Assembly (NCBI GenBank): GCA_035764505.1
Contig: DASTZC010000021.1
Coordinates: 1 to 40,201 of the forward strand
Length of the DNA: 40,201 nt
DNA from: Candidatus Polarisedimenticolia bacterium
GTDB taxonomy: Bacteria; Acidobacteriota; Polarisedimenticolia; Gp22-AA2; AA152
Direction of reading: 5' to 3'
Positions 31,876 through 40,187 of the stretch are shown here, in pieces (the first letter of the stretch is position 1; each line of letters opens with the position of its first letter). Position numbers and translations under genes: made by a program. The notes under the pieces are model-generated. The model was not told the origin of the DNA. It saw only the letters and a program-made list of their open reading frames with translations, and ran no database searches.

Positions 31876-34800
31876 TGAAGTTCACCGATCTCTTCATCCG
31901 GCGCCCGGTCCTCGCCATCGTCGCCAACCTGGTCATCCTGATCGGCGGCATCCAGTCGATCCGCTCCCTCGCCGTGCGCCAGTACCCGCGCAGCGATATC
32001 GCGGTCATCAACGTCACCACGGTCTACGTCGGCGCCAACGCCGACTTGGTGCGCGGCTTCATCACCACGCCGCTGGAGCGCGTCCTGGCGAGCGCCGACG
32101 GCATCGATTACATGGAGTCCTCGAGCGCCCAGGGCGTGAGCACGATCACCGTCCATCTCAAGCTCAACTACGACACCAACGCGGCGCTCACCCAGATCCA
32201 GGCGAAGGTGGCGCAGGTGCGCAACGACCTGCCCCCCGAGTCGCAGGCGCCGGTGATCGATCTGCAGACCGCCGACAACCAGTTCGCTGCCATGTACATC
32301 GGCTTCTCCTCCGCGGACCTCGACCAGGGCCAGATCACCGACTACCTGACGCGCGTGGTGCAGCCGAAGCTCAGCGCCGTTAGTGGCGTGCAGCGGGCCG
32401 ACATCCTGGGAGACCGCACCTTTGCCATGCGCATCTGGCTCAAGCCGGATCGCATGGCCGCCCTGCGCATCTCCCCCTCCGATGTGCGCACGGCGCTGGC
32501 CAACAACAACTACCTGTCGGCGCTCGGCCGGACCAAAGGATCGATGGTCTCGGTGAACCTGGTGGCCAACACCGACCTGAAGACCGCGGAGGAGTTCAAG
32601 CAGCTGGTGGTCAAGGAGGAGCAGGGGGTGGTGGTCCGGCTCGGCGAGATCGCCGACGTCGTCCTGGGGGCGGAGAACTACGACTCCGACGTGCGCTTCA
32701 ACGGCGAGGCGGCGACCTTCATGGGGATCTGGGTGCTGCCCACCTCCAACGCCCTGGAGGTAATCCAGCGGGTGCGCGACACCATCCCGGAGATCCGCTC
32801 GCAGCTGCCGGCCGGCATGAAGGTCGGCATCCCGTATGATTCGACCAAGTACATTCAGAGCGCCCTGGAGGAGGTGCTGAAGACCCTGGGCGAGACGCTG
32901 CTGATCGTGGTCATCGTCATCTTCCTGTTCCTCGGCTCGGTCAGGGCCGTGTTCATCCCGGTGGTCGCCATCCCGATCTCCCTCATCGGCGCCGTCCTTC
33001 TGATGCTGATGTTCGGCTTCACCATCAATCTATTGACCCTGCTCGCCATCGTCCTGGCGGTCGGATTGGTGGTGGACGACGCCATCGTCATGGTGGAGAA
33101 CGTCGAGCGCCACCTGCACCTGGGCGAGCCCCCGCTGCAGGCGGCGCTGATTGCGGCGCGCGAGCTGGTGGGACCGATTATCGCCATGACCATCACCCTG
33201 GCGGCGGTCTACACTCCGGTCGCGATCCAGGGAGGCCTCACCGGCGCGCTGTTCCGGGAATTTGCCTTCACCCTGGCGGGTGCGGTCATCGTCTCGGGGA
33301 TCGTGGCCCTGACGTTGTCTCCCATGATGGGCTCCAAGCTGCTGCGCGAGGGCGACTCGAAGCGCGGCTTCGCCGCCTTCGTCAACCACCAGTTCGAGAT
33401 CATCCGGCGTGTCTACTCGCGCCTGCTGGCGGTGACGCTGGCCAACCGGCCGATCCTCTTCGTGCTGTGGGTGGTGGTGGTGCTGCTCATCTTCCCCTTC
33501 TACATGTTCACGGCGCGCGAGCTGGCGCCGAGCGAGGACCAGGGGGTCGTCTTCGGGATCATCCAGGCCGCTCCCAACTCAACCCTCGATCAGACGAAGC
33601 TGTTCACGGCCAAGGTCTACGACGTCTACGCCGCGTTTCCGGAACACGACAGCATCTTCCAGATCACGACGCCCACGGGGGGCTTCGGAGGGATGGTGAT
33701 GAAGCCCTGGGACCAGCGGACCCGGAACGCGGCGCAACTCACCGTGGTGTCAGGCGCGGAGCTGTCCAAGCTGGCGGGGATCCGGGTGATCACCACGACG
33801 CCGCCGGCGCTGCCCGGCGGCGGGAACTTCCCGGTCGACTTCGTGGTCGCCTCGACGAACGAGCCGACGCAGGTGGCGGCCCTGGCGGGCCAGCTCGTGC
33901 AGAAGGCCTTCGCCAGCGGCAAGTTCATGTTCGCGGATTCCGACGTGAAGTTCGACCAGCCCCAAGCGGAAGTGGTCTTCGATCGCGACAAGGTGCGCTC
34001 CCTGGGAGTCGACCTGAGCCAGGCGGGCGGCGACCTTGCGACGCTGCTGGGCGGCAATTTCGTGAACCGTTTCAGCATTCAGGGGCGGTCCTACAAGGTG
34101 ATCCCTCAAATGGAGCGCTCCAACCGGCTCAACTCCGAGCAGCTTCAGGACATCTACGTCACCGGCCCCGAGGGGAAGCTGGTGCCCCTGTCCACCTTCG
34201 CCACTTTGAAGATGAGCACCCAGCCGCGCGAGCTGAAGCGCTTCCAGCAGCTCAATGCCGTGCGCGTCCAGGGGGTGATGGCGCCCGGCGCATCGCTGGA
34301 TACTGCGCTGCGGGTGCTCGAGGACGAGGCGAAGCGCATCCTTCCGCGCGGTTACACCGTCGACTACGCCGGCGAATCGCGGCAGCTTCGCACCGAGGGG
34401 GCCAAGTTCCTGGGGACCTTCATGCTGTCGGCCATCCTGATCTATCTGGTCCTGGCGGCGCAGTTCGAGAGCTTCCGGGATCCGTTCATCATCCTGATCG
34501 GATCGGTGCCGCTGGCCGTCTCCGGTGCTCTGATGTTCTCGTTCCTGGGCTTCACCACGCTCAACATATACAGCCAAATCGGACTAATCACGCTGGTCGG
34601 CCTGGTCTCCAAGAACGGCATCCTGATCGTCGAGTTCGCCAACCACCTCCAGGAACAGGGCCGCGACAAGCTCCACGCCGTCCTGGAAGCGGCCGCCACG
34701 CGGCTGCGCCCGGTGCTCATGACCACCGCCGCCACCGTCGTCGGGCACACGCCGCTGATCCTGGCGAGAGGTCCCGGGGCCGGCGCGCGCAACAGCATCG

Positions 34801-34961
34801 GCATCATGCTGGTCAGCGGCATGATCATCGGCACCGCCTTCACCCTGTTCGTGGTTCCCTCCATCTACATGCTGGTGGCCAAGACGCACAAGGCCATGGA
34901 TTCCGAGGGCGCGCCCGAGCGCGCCCCGGACATCGCCGGCGCCCAGCCCGCCGCTTCCTGA
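31875..34961 (+). CDS. RND-family (HAE1) multidrug efflux pump
   Basis: 1028 residues, normal for the AcrB/MexB family. The first helix (FIRRPVLAIVANLVILIGGI) is followed by a porter domain, the helix-4 motif GLVVDDAIVMVENVERHL with the two Asp residues of the proton relay, further helices, the second large periplasmic loop, and the C-terminal bundle with GLVSKNGILIVEFANHL carrying the conserved Lys. The pump uses proton influx to expel drugs or metabolites as a trimer. Its closest look is to the MexI/MdtB-like subgroup rather than AcrB itself (e.g. LAVRQYPRSDIAVINVTTVY), but this is a visual judgement. The substrate is unknown, and no TetR or LysR regulator is adjacent. Confidence 0.96.
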   Translation: MKFTDLFIRRPVLAIVANLVILIGGIQSIRSLAVRQYPRSDIAVINVTTVYVGANADLVRGFITTPLERVLASADGIDYMESSSAQGVSTITVHLKLNYDTNAALTQIQAKVAQVRNDLPPESQAPVIDLQTADNQFAAMYIGFSSADLDQGQITDYLTRVVQPKLSAVSGVQRADILGDRTFAMRIWLKPDRMAALRISPSDVRTALANNNYLSALGRTKGSMVSVNLVANTDLKTAEEFKQLVVKEEQGVVVRLGEIADVVLGAENYDSDVRFNGEAATFMGIWVLPTSNALEVIQRVRDTIPEIRSQLPAGMKVGIPYDSTKYIQSALEEVLKTLGETLLIVVIVIFLFLGSVRAVFIPVVAIPISLIGAVLLMLMFGFTINLLTLLAIVLAVGLVVDDAIVMVENVERHLHLGEPPLQAALIAARELVGPIIAMTITLAAVYTPVAIQGGLTGALFREFAFTLAGAVIVSGIVALTLSPMMGSKLLREGDSKRGFAAFVNHQFEIIRRVYSRLLAVTLANRPILFVLWVVVVLLIFPFYMFTARELAPSEDQGVVFGIIQAAPNSTLDQTKLFTAKVYDVYAAFPEHDSIFQITTPTGGFGGMVMKPWDQRTRNAAQLTVVSGAELSKLAGIRVITTTPPALPGGGNFPVDFVVASTNEPTQVAALAGQLVQKAFASGKFMFADSDVKFDQPQAEVVFDRDKVRSLGVDLSQAGGDLATLLGGNFVNRFSIQGRSYKVIPQMERSNRLNSEQLQDIYVTGPEGKLVPLSTFATLKMSTQPRELKRFQQLNAVRVQGVMAPGASLDTALRVLEDEAKRILPRGYTVDYAGESRQLRTEGAKFLGTFMLSAILIYLVLAAQFESFRDPFIILIGSVPLAVSGALMFSFLGFTTLNIYSQIGLITLVGLVSKNGILIVEFANHLQEQGRDKLHAVLEAAATRLRPVLMTTAATVVGHTPLILARGPGAGARNSIGIMLVSGMIIGTAFTLFVVPSIYMLVAKTHKAMDSEGAPERAPDIAGAQPAAS

Positions 34962-35026
34962 TCGGCTATCGGATCGACGCCTGGCCGGATGCGCGTCGGC
35001 AGTCGCGGCGAATCCGGCAGCCTCTC

Positions 35027-35055
35027 TTGCCCGACAGCGTGGGCTCGGCTATCAT
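35027..35055 (+). promoter_or_regulatory. Candidate promoter of the radical SAM gene
   Basis: TTGCCC (35027-35032), 17 bases, TATCAT (35050-35055); start of transcription would be about 35 bases before the ATG at 35098. It separates this gene from the efflux operon. Confidence 0.45.
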
Positions 35056-35097
35056 CCCTCGGTCCCGGGATAATCGAACGATCGCGGAGACCTTGCA

Positions 35098-36111
35098 ATG
35101 AGGCGCTTCGATGTCTTCCGCGCCTGGGGCCGCATCCTGAGCGGCACCCAGCCGACCCTTTCCATCGAAATCACCCGCGAATGTCCCCTGCGCTGTCCCG
35201 GCTGCTACGCCTACGAGCCGGAGCACCTGGGGAATCTCGGCCCTCTGCGATCGCTCGCCGATCGCCAAGGTCGGGACTTGATCGATGGCATCCTGGAACT
35301 GGTGCGACGCCATCGCCCGGTGTCGCTGTCCCTGGTGGGCGGGGAGCCGCTGGTGAGGTTCCGCGAGCTCGATGAGCTCCTTCCGCGCCTCAGCCGGATG
35401 GGCCTCACGGTGCAGCTGGTCACCAGCGCCGTGCGGCCGATTCCTGCTTCCTGGAGCCTCATCCCGCGCCTTTACCTGATGGTCTCGATCGACGGATTGC
35501 GCGAAGACCACGATCGCCGGCGCGCTCCCGCGACCTACGATCGGATCCTGAAGAACATCCAGGGACACCGGATCACCGTGCATTGCACGGTGACGGGCCA
35601 GATGGCCCGCCGGCCGGGCTCGTTCGGGCAGTTCGTATCGTTCTGGTCGGCGCGCGAGGAAGTGCGGAAGATCTGGTTCAGCCTCTACACGCCGCAGCGG
35701 GGGGAGCGCTCGGAGGAGATCCTGACGCAGGCGGAGCGCGCCGCAACCCTCGAGCAGTTGGCTCACCTTCGCAGCCGCTTCCCCAAGCTCTTTGCCCCCG
35801 ACCCAATCCTGGAAGGCTACCGGAAGCCGCCGTCTTCTCCGGACGAATGCCTGTTCGCGCGCACGACCGTTTCGGTGACGGCCGACCTGAAGGGACGAAT
35901 CACTCCCTGCCAGTTCGGCGGCGATCCCGACTGTTCGCAGTGCGGCTGCCTGGCTTCCGCGGGAATGAACTCGATCGGGGATGTCCGGCTGCTGGGGCTG
36001 CCTTTGAGAGAGATCTACGAGGCCTCGAGCCGGATTGGACGAGGCGTCTCCCGCTGGCGCAGCGCCAGGAGCGCGCCTGGCCCGGCGCAGGCGGGCCCGG
36101 CTTCGCCTTGA
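35098..36111 (+). CDS. Radical SAM protein with C-terminal Cys cluster
   Basis: 337 residues. The [4Fe-4S]-SAM motif is CPLRCPGC (C29, C33, C36) in a context EITRECPLRCPGCYAYEP, followed by the SAM-binding GGEP (SLVGGEPLVR, about 81-84). The C-terminal region has further cysteines C251, C271, C279, C282 and C284 (TPCQFGGDPDCSQCGC), similar to a SPASM-like auxiliary-cluster site. Such proteins modify peptides, proteins or cofactors, but no peptide substrate is encoded next to it and the sequence does not match a subgroup I can name. It is convergent with tusA, 19 bases away. Possible roles include maturation of a sulfatase or a cofactor step; both are guesses. Confidence 0.88.
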   Translation: MRRFDVFRAWGRILSGTQPTLSIEITRECPLRCPGCYAYEPEHLGNLGPLRSLADRQGRDLIDGILELVRRHRPVSLSLVGGEPLVRFRELDELLPRLSRMGLTVQLVTSAVRPIPASWSLIPRLYLMVSIDGLREDHDRRRAPATYDRILKNIQGHRITVHCTVTGQMARRPGSFGQFVSFWSAREEVRKIWFSLYTPQRGERSEEILTQAERAATLEQLAHLRSRFPKLFAPDPILEGYRKPPSSPDECLFARTTVSVTADLKGRITPCQFGGDPDCSQCGCLASAGMNSIGDVRLLGLPLREIYEASSRIGRGVSRWRSARSAPGPAQAGPASP

Positions 36112-36130
36112 AGCGCGTTCTGTGCGCGCG

Positions 36131-36385
36131 TCAGACGGTGCGCCGGACCAGGTGGACGTAGACCGACTTGCCGTCCTCTCCCGGAATCTGCTCCTGACCC
36201 ACCAGCTCCAGGTTCTTGGCGGCTTTGGCCCAACCCTTGAAATCGTTGACCGACCCGGGATCGGTGGCCAGCACCCTGAGGATCTGGCCCACGCCGAGCT
36301 GCTGCAGCGCCTGGCGGGCCTTGATGATCGGCTCGGGGCACTTGGCGCCGCGGACATCCAGCTCGCGGTCGTGCTGTTGCGTCAC
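36131..36385 (-). CDS. tusA: TusA-family sulfur carrier
   Basis: 84 residues from GTG at 36385, chosen because AAGGAGG lies 9 bases upstream and the fold starts with RELDVRGAKCPEP. C16 in the CPEP motif is the conserved persulfide-carrying Cys. The small protein shuttles sulfane sulfur between partners such as rhodanese and DsrE. It is the third gene of an operon with a DsrE2-like protein and a rhodanese/metallo-beta-lactamase fusion, a set that matches the rhd-tusA-dsrE2 clusters known from sulfur-metabolising prokaryotes. The stop is 19 bases from the convergent radical SAM gene. Confidence 0.93.
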   Translation of the reverse strand: MTQQHDRELDVRGAKCPEPIIKARQALQQLGVGQILRVLATDPGSVNDFKGWAKAAKNLELVGQEQIPGEDGKSVYVHLVRRTV

Positions 36386-36431
36386 CGTGGGTTCCTCCTT
36401 TGAATGAGCTGCACTCGATGCCTCGACGCCT

Positions 36432-37613
36432 TCAGCGTCCGTGGGAGGAGGCGGCACATTCGTTGCGCCCCATCTCCAGCTCGTTGGCGCGCTCCTCGTC
36501 GGCCGCCGCCAGCCCCGCGTTCACCCGCTTGATCTCCAGATATTCGGGAGGAAAATGCGGCAGCGCGGCCAGCAGGTCGCGGACGAACTCCTCCTCACCG
36601 CGCTCCCGCAGCTCGGGATTGTCGCCCTTCAGGTCGCCGAGCGTCGCGGCGTAGATTCCATCCTCGCGCGCCTCGCCCGGATCGCTGAAATGTCCCGGCA
36701 GGACCAGCATGGCCTCGGGAAGCCGCCGCAATCTTCCATAGAGCGAGCGATAGTGCAGCGGGGCCCAGGCTTCGCCGCGACCGCCCAGATCGGGGCGCGC
36801 GATCGACCGGAGGAAGATCGAGTCTCCGCTGAACAGTATCGTTCGTCCTGCATGCGCGAGCTCCATGGCCGTCATCCCCAGGGTATGTCCGGGGACGTGC
36901 AGGGCGCGCAGCCGGGCCTCCCCGAGCCGGAATTCGTGTCCGTCTTCGAGCCACTCGAAATCGATTCTCGCGGGAAGGACGTCGACGGGATGTATCCCGT
37001 CGTAAGGATGCAGAAAGTAAGGAGCGCTGGTGACACGTGCCAGCGCGGGGCCGCCGCTGAGATGGTCGGCATGGGCGTGGGTGTCGACGATCGCCCGGAA
37101 GGTCAGCCCCTCGGCCCGGGCTAAATCGAGAATAGGGCCCAGATGGCGCGGCGGGTCGATCGCGACGGCGTCGCCCTCCTTGCCGGCGGCGACGTAATGC
37201 AGGCAGCCGCGCGCCGGCCGCTCGACCTGCCAGACCGCGCAGCCTTGCGGCGGGTCGGGGAGCCGGCGAATGTCGTAGAAGCTGCCCCAGGCCTGCATCC
37301 CCCCCTGCAGATTGGCGACCTCGTAGCCCATCGGCCGGAGCACCGATTCGGCCACCCACGCCGACGAATCGCCTTTGGCGCAGATTGCCACCAGCGGCAG
37401 GTCGCGCGGCACCCGCGCCGCGCTGTTGTCGGGATCCTCCACGAAATGGAAGTAGGGAACATTGACGGTGAGCGGGGAGCGGCGGGCTTCCACGCGCCAG
37501 CGCGCGAACTCGTCCTCGTTGCGCACGTCCAGGATGCGCAGCGTCTCACCGGCGTCCAGCCGGCGCTTCAGCTCGGCGGGGGTCAGGACGGGGCTCGAAC
37601 CAGGCGAGGGCAC
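36432..37613 (-). CDS. Rhodanese - metallo-beta-lactamase fusion (persulfide dioxygenase-like)
   Basis: 393 residues from GTG 37613. An N-terminal rhodanese domain (about 8-115) has C78 (VAICAKGDSSAW) as the persulfide Cys and ends LQGGMQAWG. It is followed by a metallo-beta-lactamase domain (about 125-330) with THAHADHLSG (H179, H181, D183, H184), H243 (HVPGHTLG), D264 (FSGDSIF) and H308 (LPGHFS). The latter group resembles ETHE1/BLH persulfide dioxygenases, which oxidise glutathione persulfide to sulfite. The domain order is rhodanese first; many fusions known to me have rhodanese last. The approximately 60-residue C-terminal helical extension is charged. It lies between the dsrE2-like gene (16 bases upstream) and tusA (46 bases downstream), which supports a role in sulfane sulfur handling. 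Confidence 0.9.
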   Translation of the reverse strand: MPSPGSSPVLTPAELKRRLDAGETLRILDVRNEDEFARWRVEARRSPLTVNVPYFHFVEDPDNSAARVPRDLPLVAICAKGDSSAWVAESVLRPMGYEVANLQGGMQAWGSFYDIRRLPDPPQGCAVWQVERPARGCLHYVAAGKEGDAVAIDPPRHLGPILDLARAEGLTFRAIVDTHAHADHLSGGPALARVTSAPYFLHPYDGIHPVDVLPARIDFEWLEDGHEFRLGEARLRALHVPGHTLGMTAMELAHAGRTILFSGDSIFLRSIARPDLGGRGEAWAPLHYRSLYGRLRRLPEAMLVLPGHFSDPGEAREDGIYAATLGDLKGDNPELRERGEEEFVRDLLAALPHFPPEYLEIKRVNAGLAAADEERANELEMGRNECAASSHGR

Positions 37614-37629
37614 GTCGTTTCCCGGGAAA

Positions 37630-38208
37630 TCAGATGAAAAGCGAAACCTTGCTGCGGGCCGCGTCGCCCAGGAAGGTGGCTACGCCGCCGACCTCCAGTC
37701 CGTCGCACAGCTCGGCGGTGGTGATGCCCATGACGTCCATGCTCATCTGGCAGGCCACCGTCCGCACCCCAAGCTCCCGCGCCGTCGCGGCGAGGTCTTC
37801 GAGCGAGGCAATCTGCTTGTCGCGCATCATCTTCCGCATCAGCTTCGCGCCCACCCCGCCGAAGTTCATCTGCGACAGGCCCAGCGACGTGGTGGCGCCG
37901 GGAGTCATCAGTGCGAAGGCCTGCTCGAAGGGCTTCTTGCCTCGCAGCCGGCGCCCTTTCTTGAGGGCGCTGAGGCCCCAGAAGGTGAAGAACATGCTCA
38001 CCTCCATCCCCATCGCCGCCGCGCCGCTGGCGATCACGAAGGCCGCCAGGACCTTGTCGAGGTCGCCGCTGAACACGACCATCGAGACGCGGTTCTCGGC
38101 CACCTCGCCCGCCAGCTCCTTCTGGGCGGCCTCCAGCGCGCTGACCCGTGCCTGCAGCTCGGCCAGCTTCGATTCCAGACTGGCGTGGGAAGAAGGGGTC
38201 TCGATCAT
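37630..38208 (-). CDS. dsrE2: DsrE2-like sulfur-transfer protein
   Basis: 192 residues from ATG 38208. A predicted coiled coil (about 9-40, LESKLAELQARVSALEAAQ) precedes a DsrE/F/H-like domain with VSMVVFSGDLDKVLAAFVIA, EVSMFFTFWGLSALKK, and TVACQMSMDVMGI carrying C153, the probable persulfide site; C168 is also present. The FFTFWGL and CxMSMDVMGI motifs are those of the DsrE2 group, associated with the membrane or with TusA and rhodanese in sulfur-trafficking clusters. The start overlaps the stop of a 16-codon leader ORF (ATGA). An upstream in-frame ATG at 38289 overlaps a TATAAT promoter element and was rejected. Confidence 0.88.
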   Translation of the reverse strand: MIETPSSHASLESKLAELQARVSALEAAQKELAGEVAENRVSMVVFSGDLDKVLAAFVIASGAAAMGMEVSMFFTFWGLSALKKGRRLRGKKPFEQAFALMTPGATTSLGLSQMNFGGVGAKLMRKMMRDKQIASLEDLAATARELGVRTVACQMSMDVMGITTAELCDGLEVGGVATFLGDAARSKVSLFI

Positions 38209-38255
38209 GGGATTTCGCGGAGGATCGGCGTCGGGCGACCGGGTGGGTAAGTCAT
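38205..38255 (-). CDS. 16-codon leader ORF coupled to the dsrE2-like gene
   Basis: MTYPPGRPTPILREIP, stop. It has AGGAG (38265-38269 on the plus strand as CTCCT) 9 bases before its ATG and its stop overlaps the next gene's ATG as ATGA. The dsrE2-like gene itself has no recognisable ribosome site, so translation may depend on this leader. The peptide is Pro-rich (5 of 16), which can slow ribosomes, and could act as a regulatory or coupling peptide. Confidence 0.5.
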   Translation of the reverse strand: MTYPPGRPTPILREIP

Positions 38256-38287
38256 GGCCGTGAGCTCCTGGCTCGGAAAGTAAGCCC

Positions 38288-38293
38288 ATTATA
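38288..38293 (-). promoter_or_regulatory. -10 element of the sulfur-trafficking operon
   Basis: A perfect TATAAT on the minus strand places the transcription start near 38281, about 25 bases before the leader ORF ATG. The -35 is poor. Only 32 bases separate it from the stop of the gene that ends at 38326. Confidence 0.5.
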
Positions 38294-38325
38294 ACGCCGT
38301 CGCGGGAAGCTCGCGGACTCGGTAT

Positions 38326-38859
38326 TTATTCTTGCTGGCGGCGGCGCGGCTTCGCGGCTCGTGAGGGCGCTCTCAAGAAGTCGCTCTGGACGCCGACCGT
38401 ATCGTGAGACTCCTGGAGCCAGGACTTCAGCTCCGCGTCGAGGTCTCTCTGAGATCGTATTCCGACGACGTGGATTCGCCATCGAGGCCCAAAGTCCTCG
38501 GTCTTGACGATGCGGCGGCTGCGCAACCAGCGCCTGAGCGCGAAGCTGATCCTCAGACCATCTTTGTGCGGAACCAGCCCGCCGAAGCGGACGCGTGCAA
38601 CGCAGACCAGCCGCGTCTTCTGAGGAATGACCTGGACATCGCCGAGCGACTCGAGGAGCGCCACCGATTTCCTCGCCAGGCCGAGGGCGCCTGGGGAGGC
38701 CTTGGCGAACAGGTCCTCGAGCTTGAACCGGCCGCACGAATGCCACAGGTTGCGAGTGACCAGGCGCGCCCCGCACTTCGGGCATGTCCATAGGGGTCGA
38801 TGACTCCCTTCGCCGTCCGCTGCTTTCACAGCCACCTTCAGGTGCCTCTCGTTCTCCAT
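38326..38859 (-). CDS. Zinc-ribbon, DUF5655-like protein of unknown function
   Basis: 177 residues taking ATG at 38859; GTG 38862 or TTG 38877 in the same frame are possible and no ribosome site decides. A zinc ribbon C26-x2-C29 ... H40-x-C42 (TCPKCGARLVTRNLWHSCG) is followed by an alpha/beta region (LARKSVALLESLGDVQVIPQ, FGGLVPHKDGLRISFALRRW) that matches the DUF5655 type as I remember it, and a basic C-terminal tail (RAAKPRRRQQE). Proteins of this type are short, cytoplasmic and often found singly; a role in nucleic-acid or nucleotide binding is possible but not shown. It lies upstream of, and in the same direction as, the sulfur-trafficking operon, 32 bases from its -10 element. Confidence 0.75.
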   Translation of the reverse strand: MENERHLKVAVKAADGEGSHRPLWTCPKCGARLVTRNLWHSCGRFKLEDLFAKASPGALGLARKSVALLESLGDVQVIPQKTRLVCVARVRFGGLVPHKDGLRISFALRRWLRSRRIVKTEDFGPRWRIHVVGIRSQRDLDAELKSWLQESHDTVGVQSDFLRAPSRAAKPRRRQQE

Positions 38860-39080
38860 CACAATTTGCCGGACCAATCATGTAGCATCATCGTGCGAGC
38901 CATGCGCTTCCGGCACCCCAGGTGCTCGGAATTTGCGTCCGGGGGAGTATAAAGCTCATGGCATGCGGCGCGCTGCCGCCGCAGCCCTTTCTTTTTGGTA
39001 TTGAACGCGAAGGATGCCGTGGCCCCGCATCGAGCGAAGGAGCGGGCGACCAGTCGGCCAACAGGCAGGAGGAGACCGGC

Positions 39081-40187
39081 ATGAACGGGCGCGTGCGAAC
39101 CGAAGCCGAATACGAAGAGCTGTCGACCCGATTGCTCGACGTGCTGATCCGCGCAGGCCTGATTCTGATCATGGTCGTCCTGTGCTATCGCATCTTCTCT
39201 CCTTTCATCTCCATGATGGCCTGGGCCGTGATCCTGGCGGTGGCCATCTACCCGCTGCACCAGTCGCTCGCGCGCCGGATCGGGGCCAAGCAGGGACTGG
39301 CGGCGACCCTCATCGCGGTCCTCGGGGCCGTCGTGATTGTGGTGCCCACCGCCCTGTTGCTGAGCTCGCTGGGCGACTCGGTGCGTGAGCTCGTGCAGGG
39401 CGCCCAGAACAATACCCTGCAGGTCCCCGAGCCGCGTCCGGGCGTGGCCGACTGGCCGCTCGTCGGCGACAGGATCTATGGCGTCTGGTCACGGGCGAGC
39501 TCCGACCTGCCGGCGCTGGTCCAGAGCATGCAGCCGAAAATCGGCGAGCTGGCCCGCTCGGCCCTGCGCTTCGTGGCCGGAATCGGCGGCCAGATCCTGC
39601 TGTTTCTGGCATCGTTCATCATTGCCGGCATCATCATGGCGTTCGGTCAGGAGGGCTCCCGCAGCAGCGAGGCGATCTTCGCGCGCCTGTTCGGCCCGCG
39701 AGCGGGCGAGTTCATCAAGCTCTGCACCTCGACCATCCGCGCCGTGGCCCAGGGGGTCATCGGCATCGCGCTCATCCAGGCGATTGCCATCGGCCTGATC
39801 CTGCTCATCGCGGGAGTGCCGCTGGCCGGAGGGTTGGCGGTGATCGCATTGGTGATGGGGATCGCGCAGATTCCGCTATTGCTGATCGTGGTGCCGGTCA
39901 TCGCCTACCTGTGGATGAGCGGAAACTACGGCACCGGCGCGGCGATCGTTTACTCAATCGTGCTGTTGCTGGCGGGCATCGCCGACAACTTCCTCAAGCC
40001 CCTGCTGCTGGGACGCGGAGTCGATGCCCCCATGCCGGTGATCCTGCTGGGGGCTCTGGGAGGCATGGCGAGCAACGGGATCATCGGCCTGTTCATCGGG
40101 GCCACGCTGCTGGCGCTCGGCTACCAGCTCTTCATGAGCTGGGTTGCCAGGCGTCCGGGGGATTCGGCGGTTAACACTGCCGGCTGA
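39081..40187 (+). CDS. AI-2E-family membrane transporter
   Basis: 368 residues from ATG 39081 with AGGAGGAG just upstream. About eight membrane helices: AGLILIMVVLCYRIFSPFIS, MAWAVILAVAIYPLHQSLAR, AATLIAVLGAVVIVVPTALL, then a periplasmic/helical loop region, ILLFLASFIIAGIIMAFGQE, GVIGIALIQAIAIGLILLIA, AVIALVMGIAQIPLLLIVVP, AAIVYSIVLLLAGIADNFLK and the last helix near GGMASNGIIGLFIGATLLAL. The PxxG-type ends and the NFLKPLLLGRG motif are typical of the AI-2E (TqsA/PerM) family, which includes proton or sodium-coupled antiporters and putative AI-2 exporters. The substrate is not predictable. The upstream leader (38882-39080) shows no gene. Confidence 0.93.
   Translation: MNGRVRTEAEYEELSTRLLDVLIRAGLILIMVVLCYRIFSPFISMMAWAVILAVAIYPLHQSLARRIGAKQGLAATLIAVLGAVVIVVPTALLLSSLGDSVRELVQGAQNNTLQVPEPRPGVADWPLVGDRIYGVWSRASSDLPALVQSMQPKIGELARSALRFVAGIGGQILLFLASFIIAGIIMAFGQEGSRSSEAIFARLFGPRAGEFIKLCTSTIRAVAQGVIGIALIQAIAIGLILLIAGVPLAGGLAVIALVMGIAQIPLLLIVVPVIAYLWMSGNYGTGAAIVYSIVLLLAGIADNFLKPLLLGRGVDAPMPVILLGALGGMASNGIIGLFIGATLLALGYQLFMSWVARRPGDSAVNTAG

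Noticed and set aside
26814-36111. Idea that the radical SAM protein at 35098 matures the sulfatase at 26814
   Set aside because: They are about 6 kb apart in opposite orientation with unrelated genes between, and the radical SAM sequence does not clearly show the anaerobic sulfatase maturase pattern.
36112-36130. GCGCG/CGCGC mini-hairpin between the radical SAM gene and tusA
   Set aside because: Five-bp stem in a GC-rich 19-base gap with no U-tract; expected by chance.
38209-38289. In-frame upstream start (ATG 38289) for the dsrE2-like gene
   Set aside because: The ATG overlaps the TATAAT element, so it would lie upstream of the transcription start; the added 27 residues have no family similarity.
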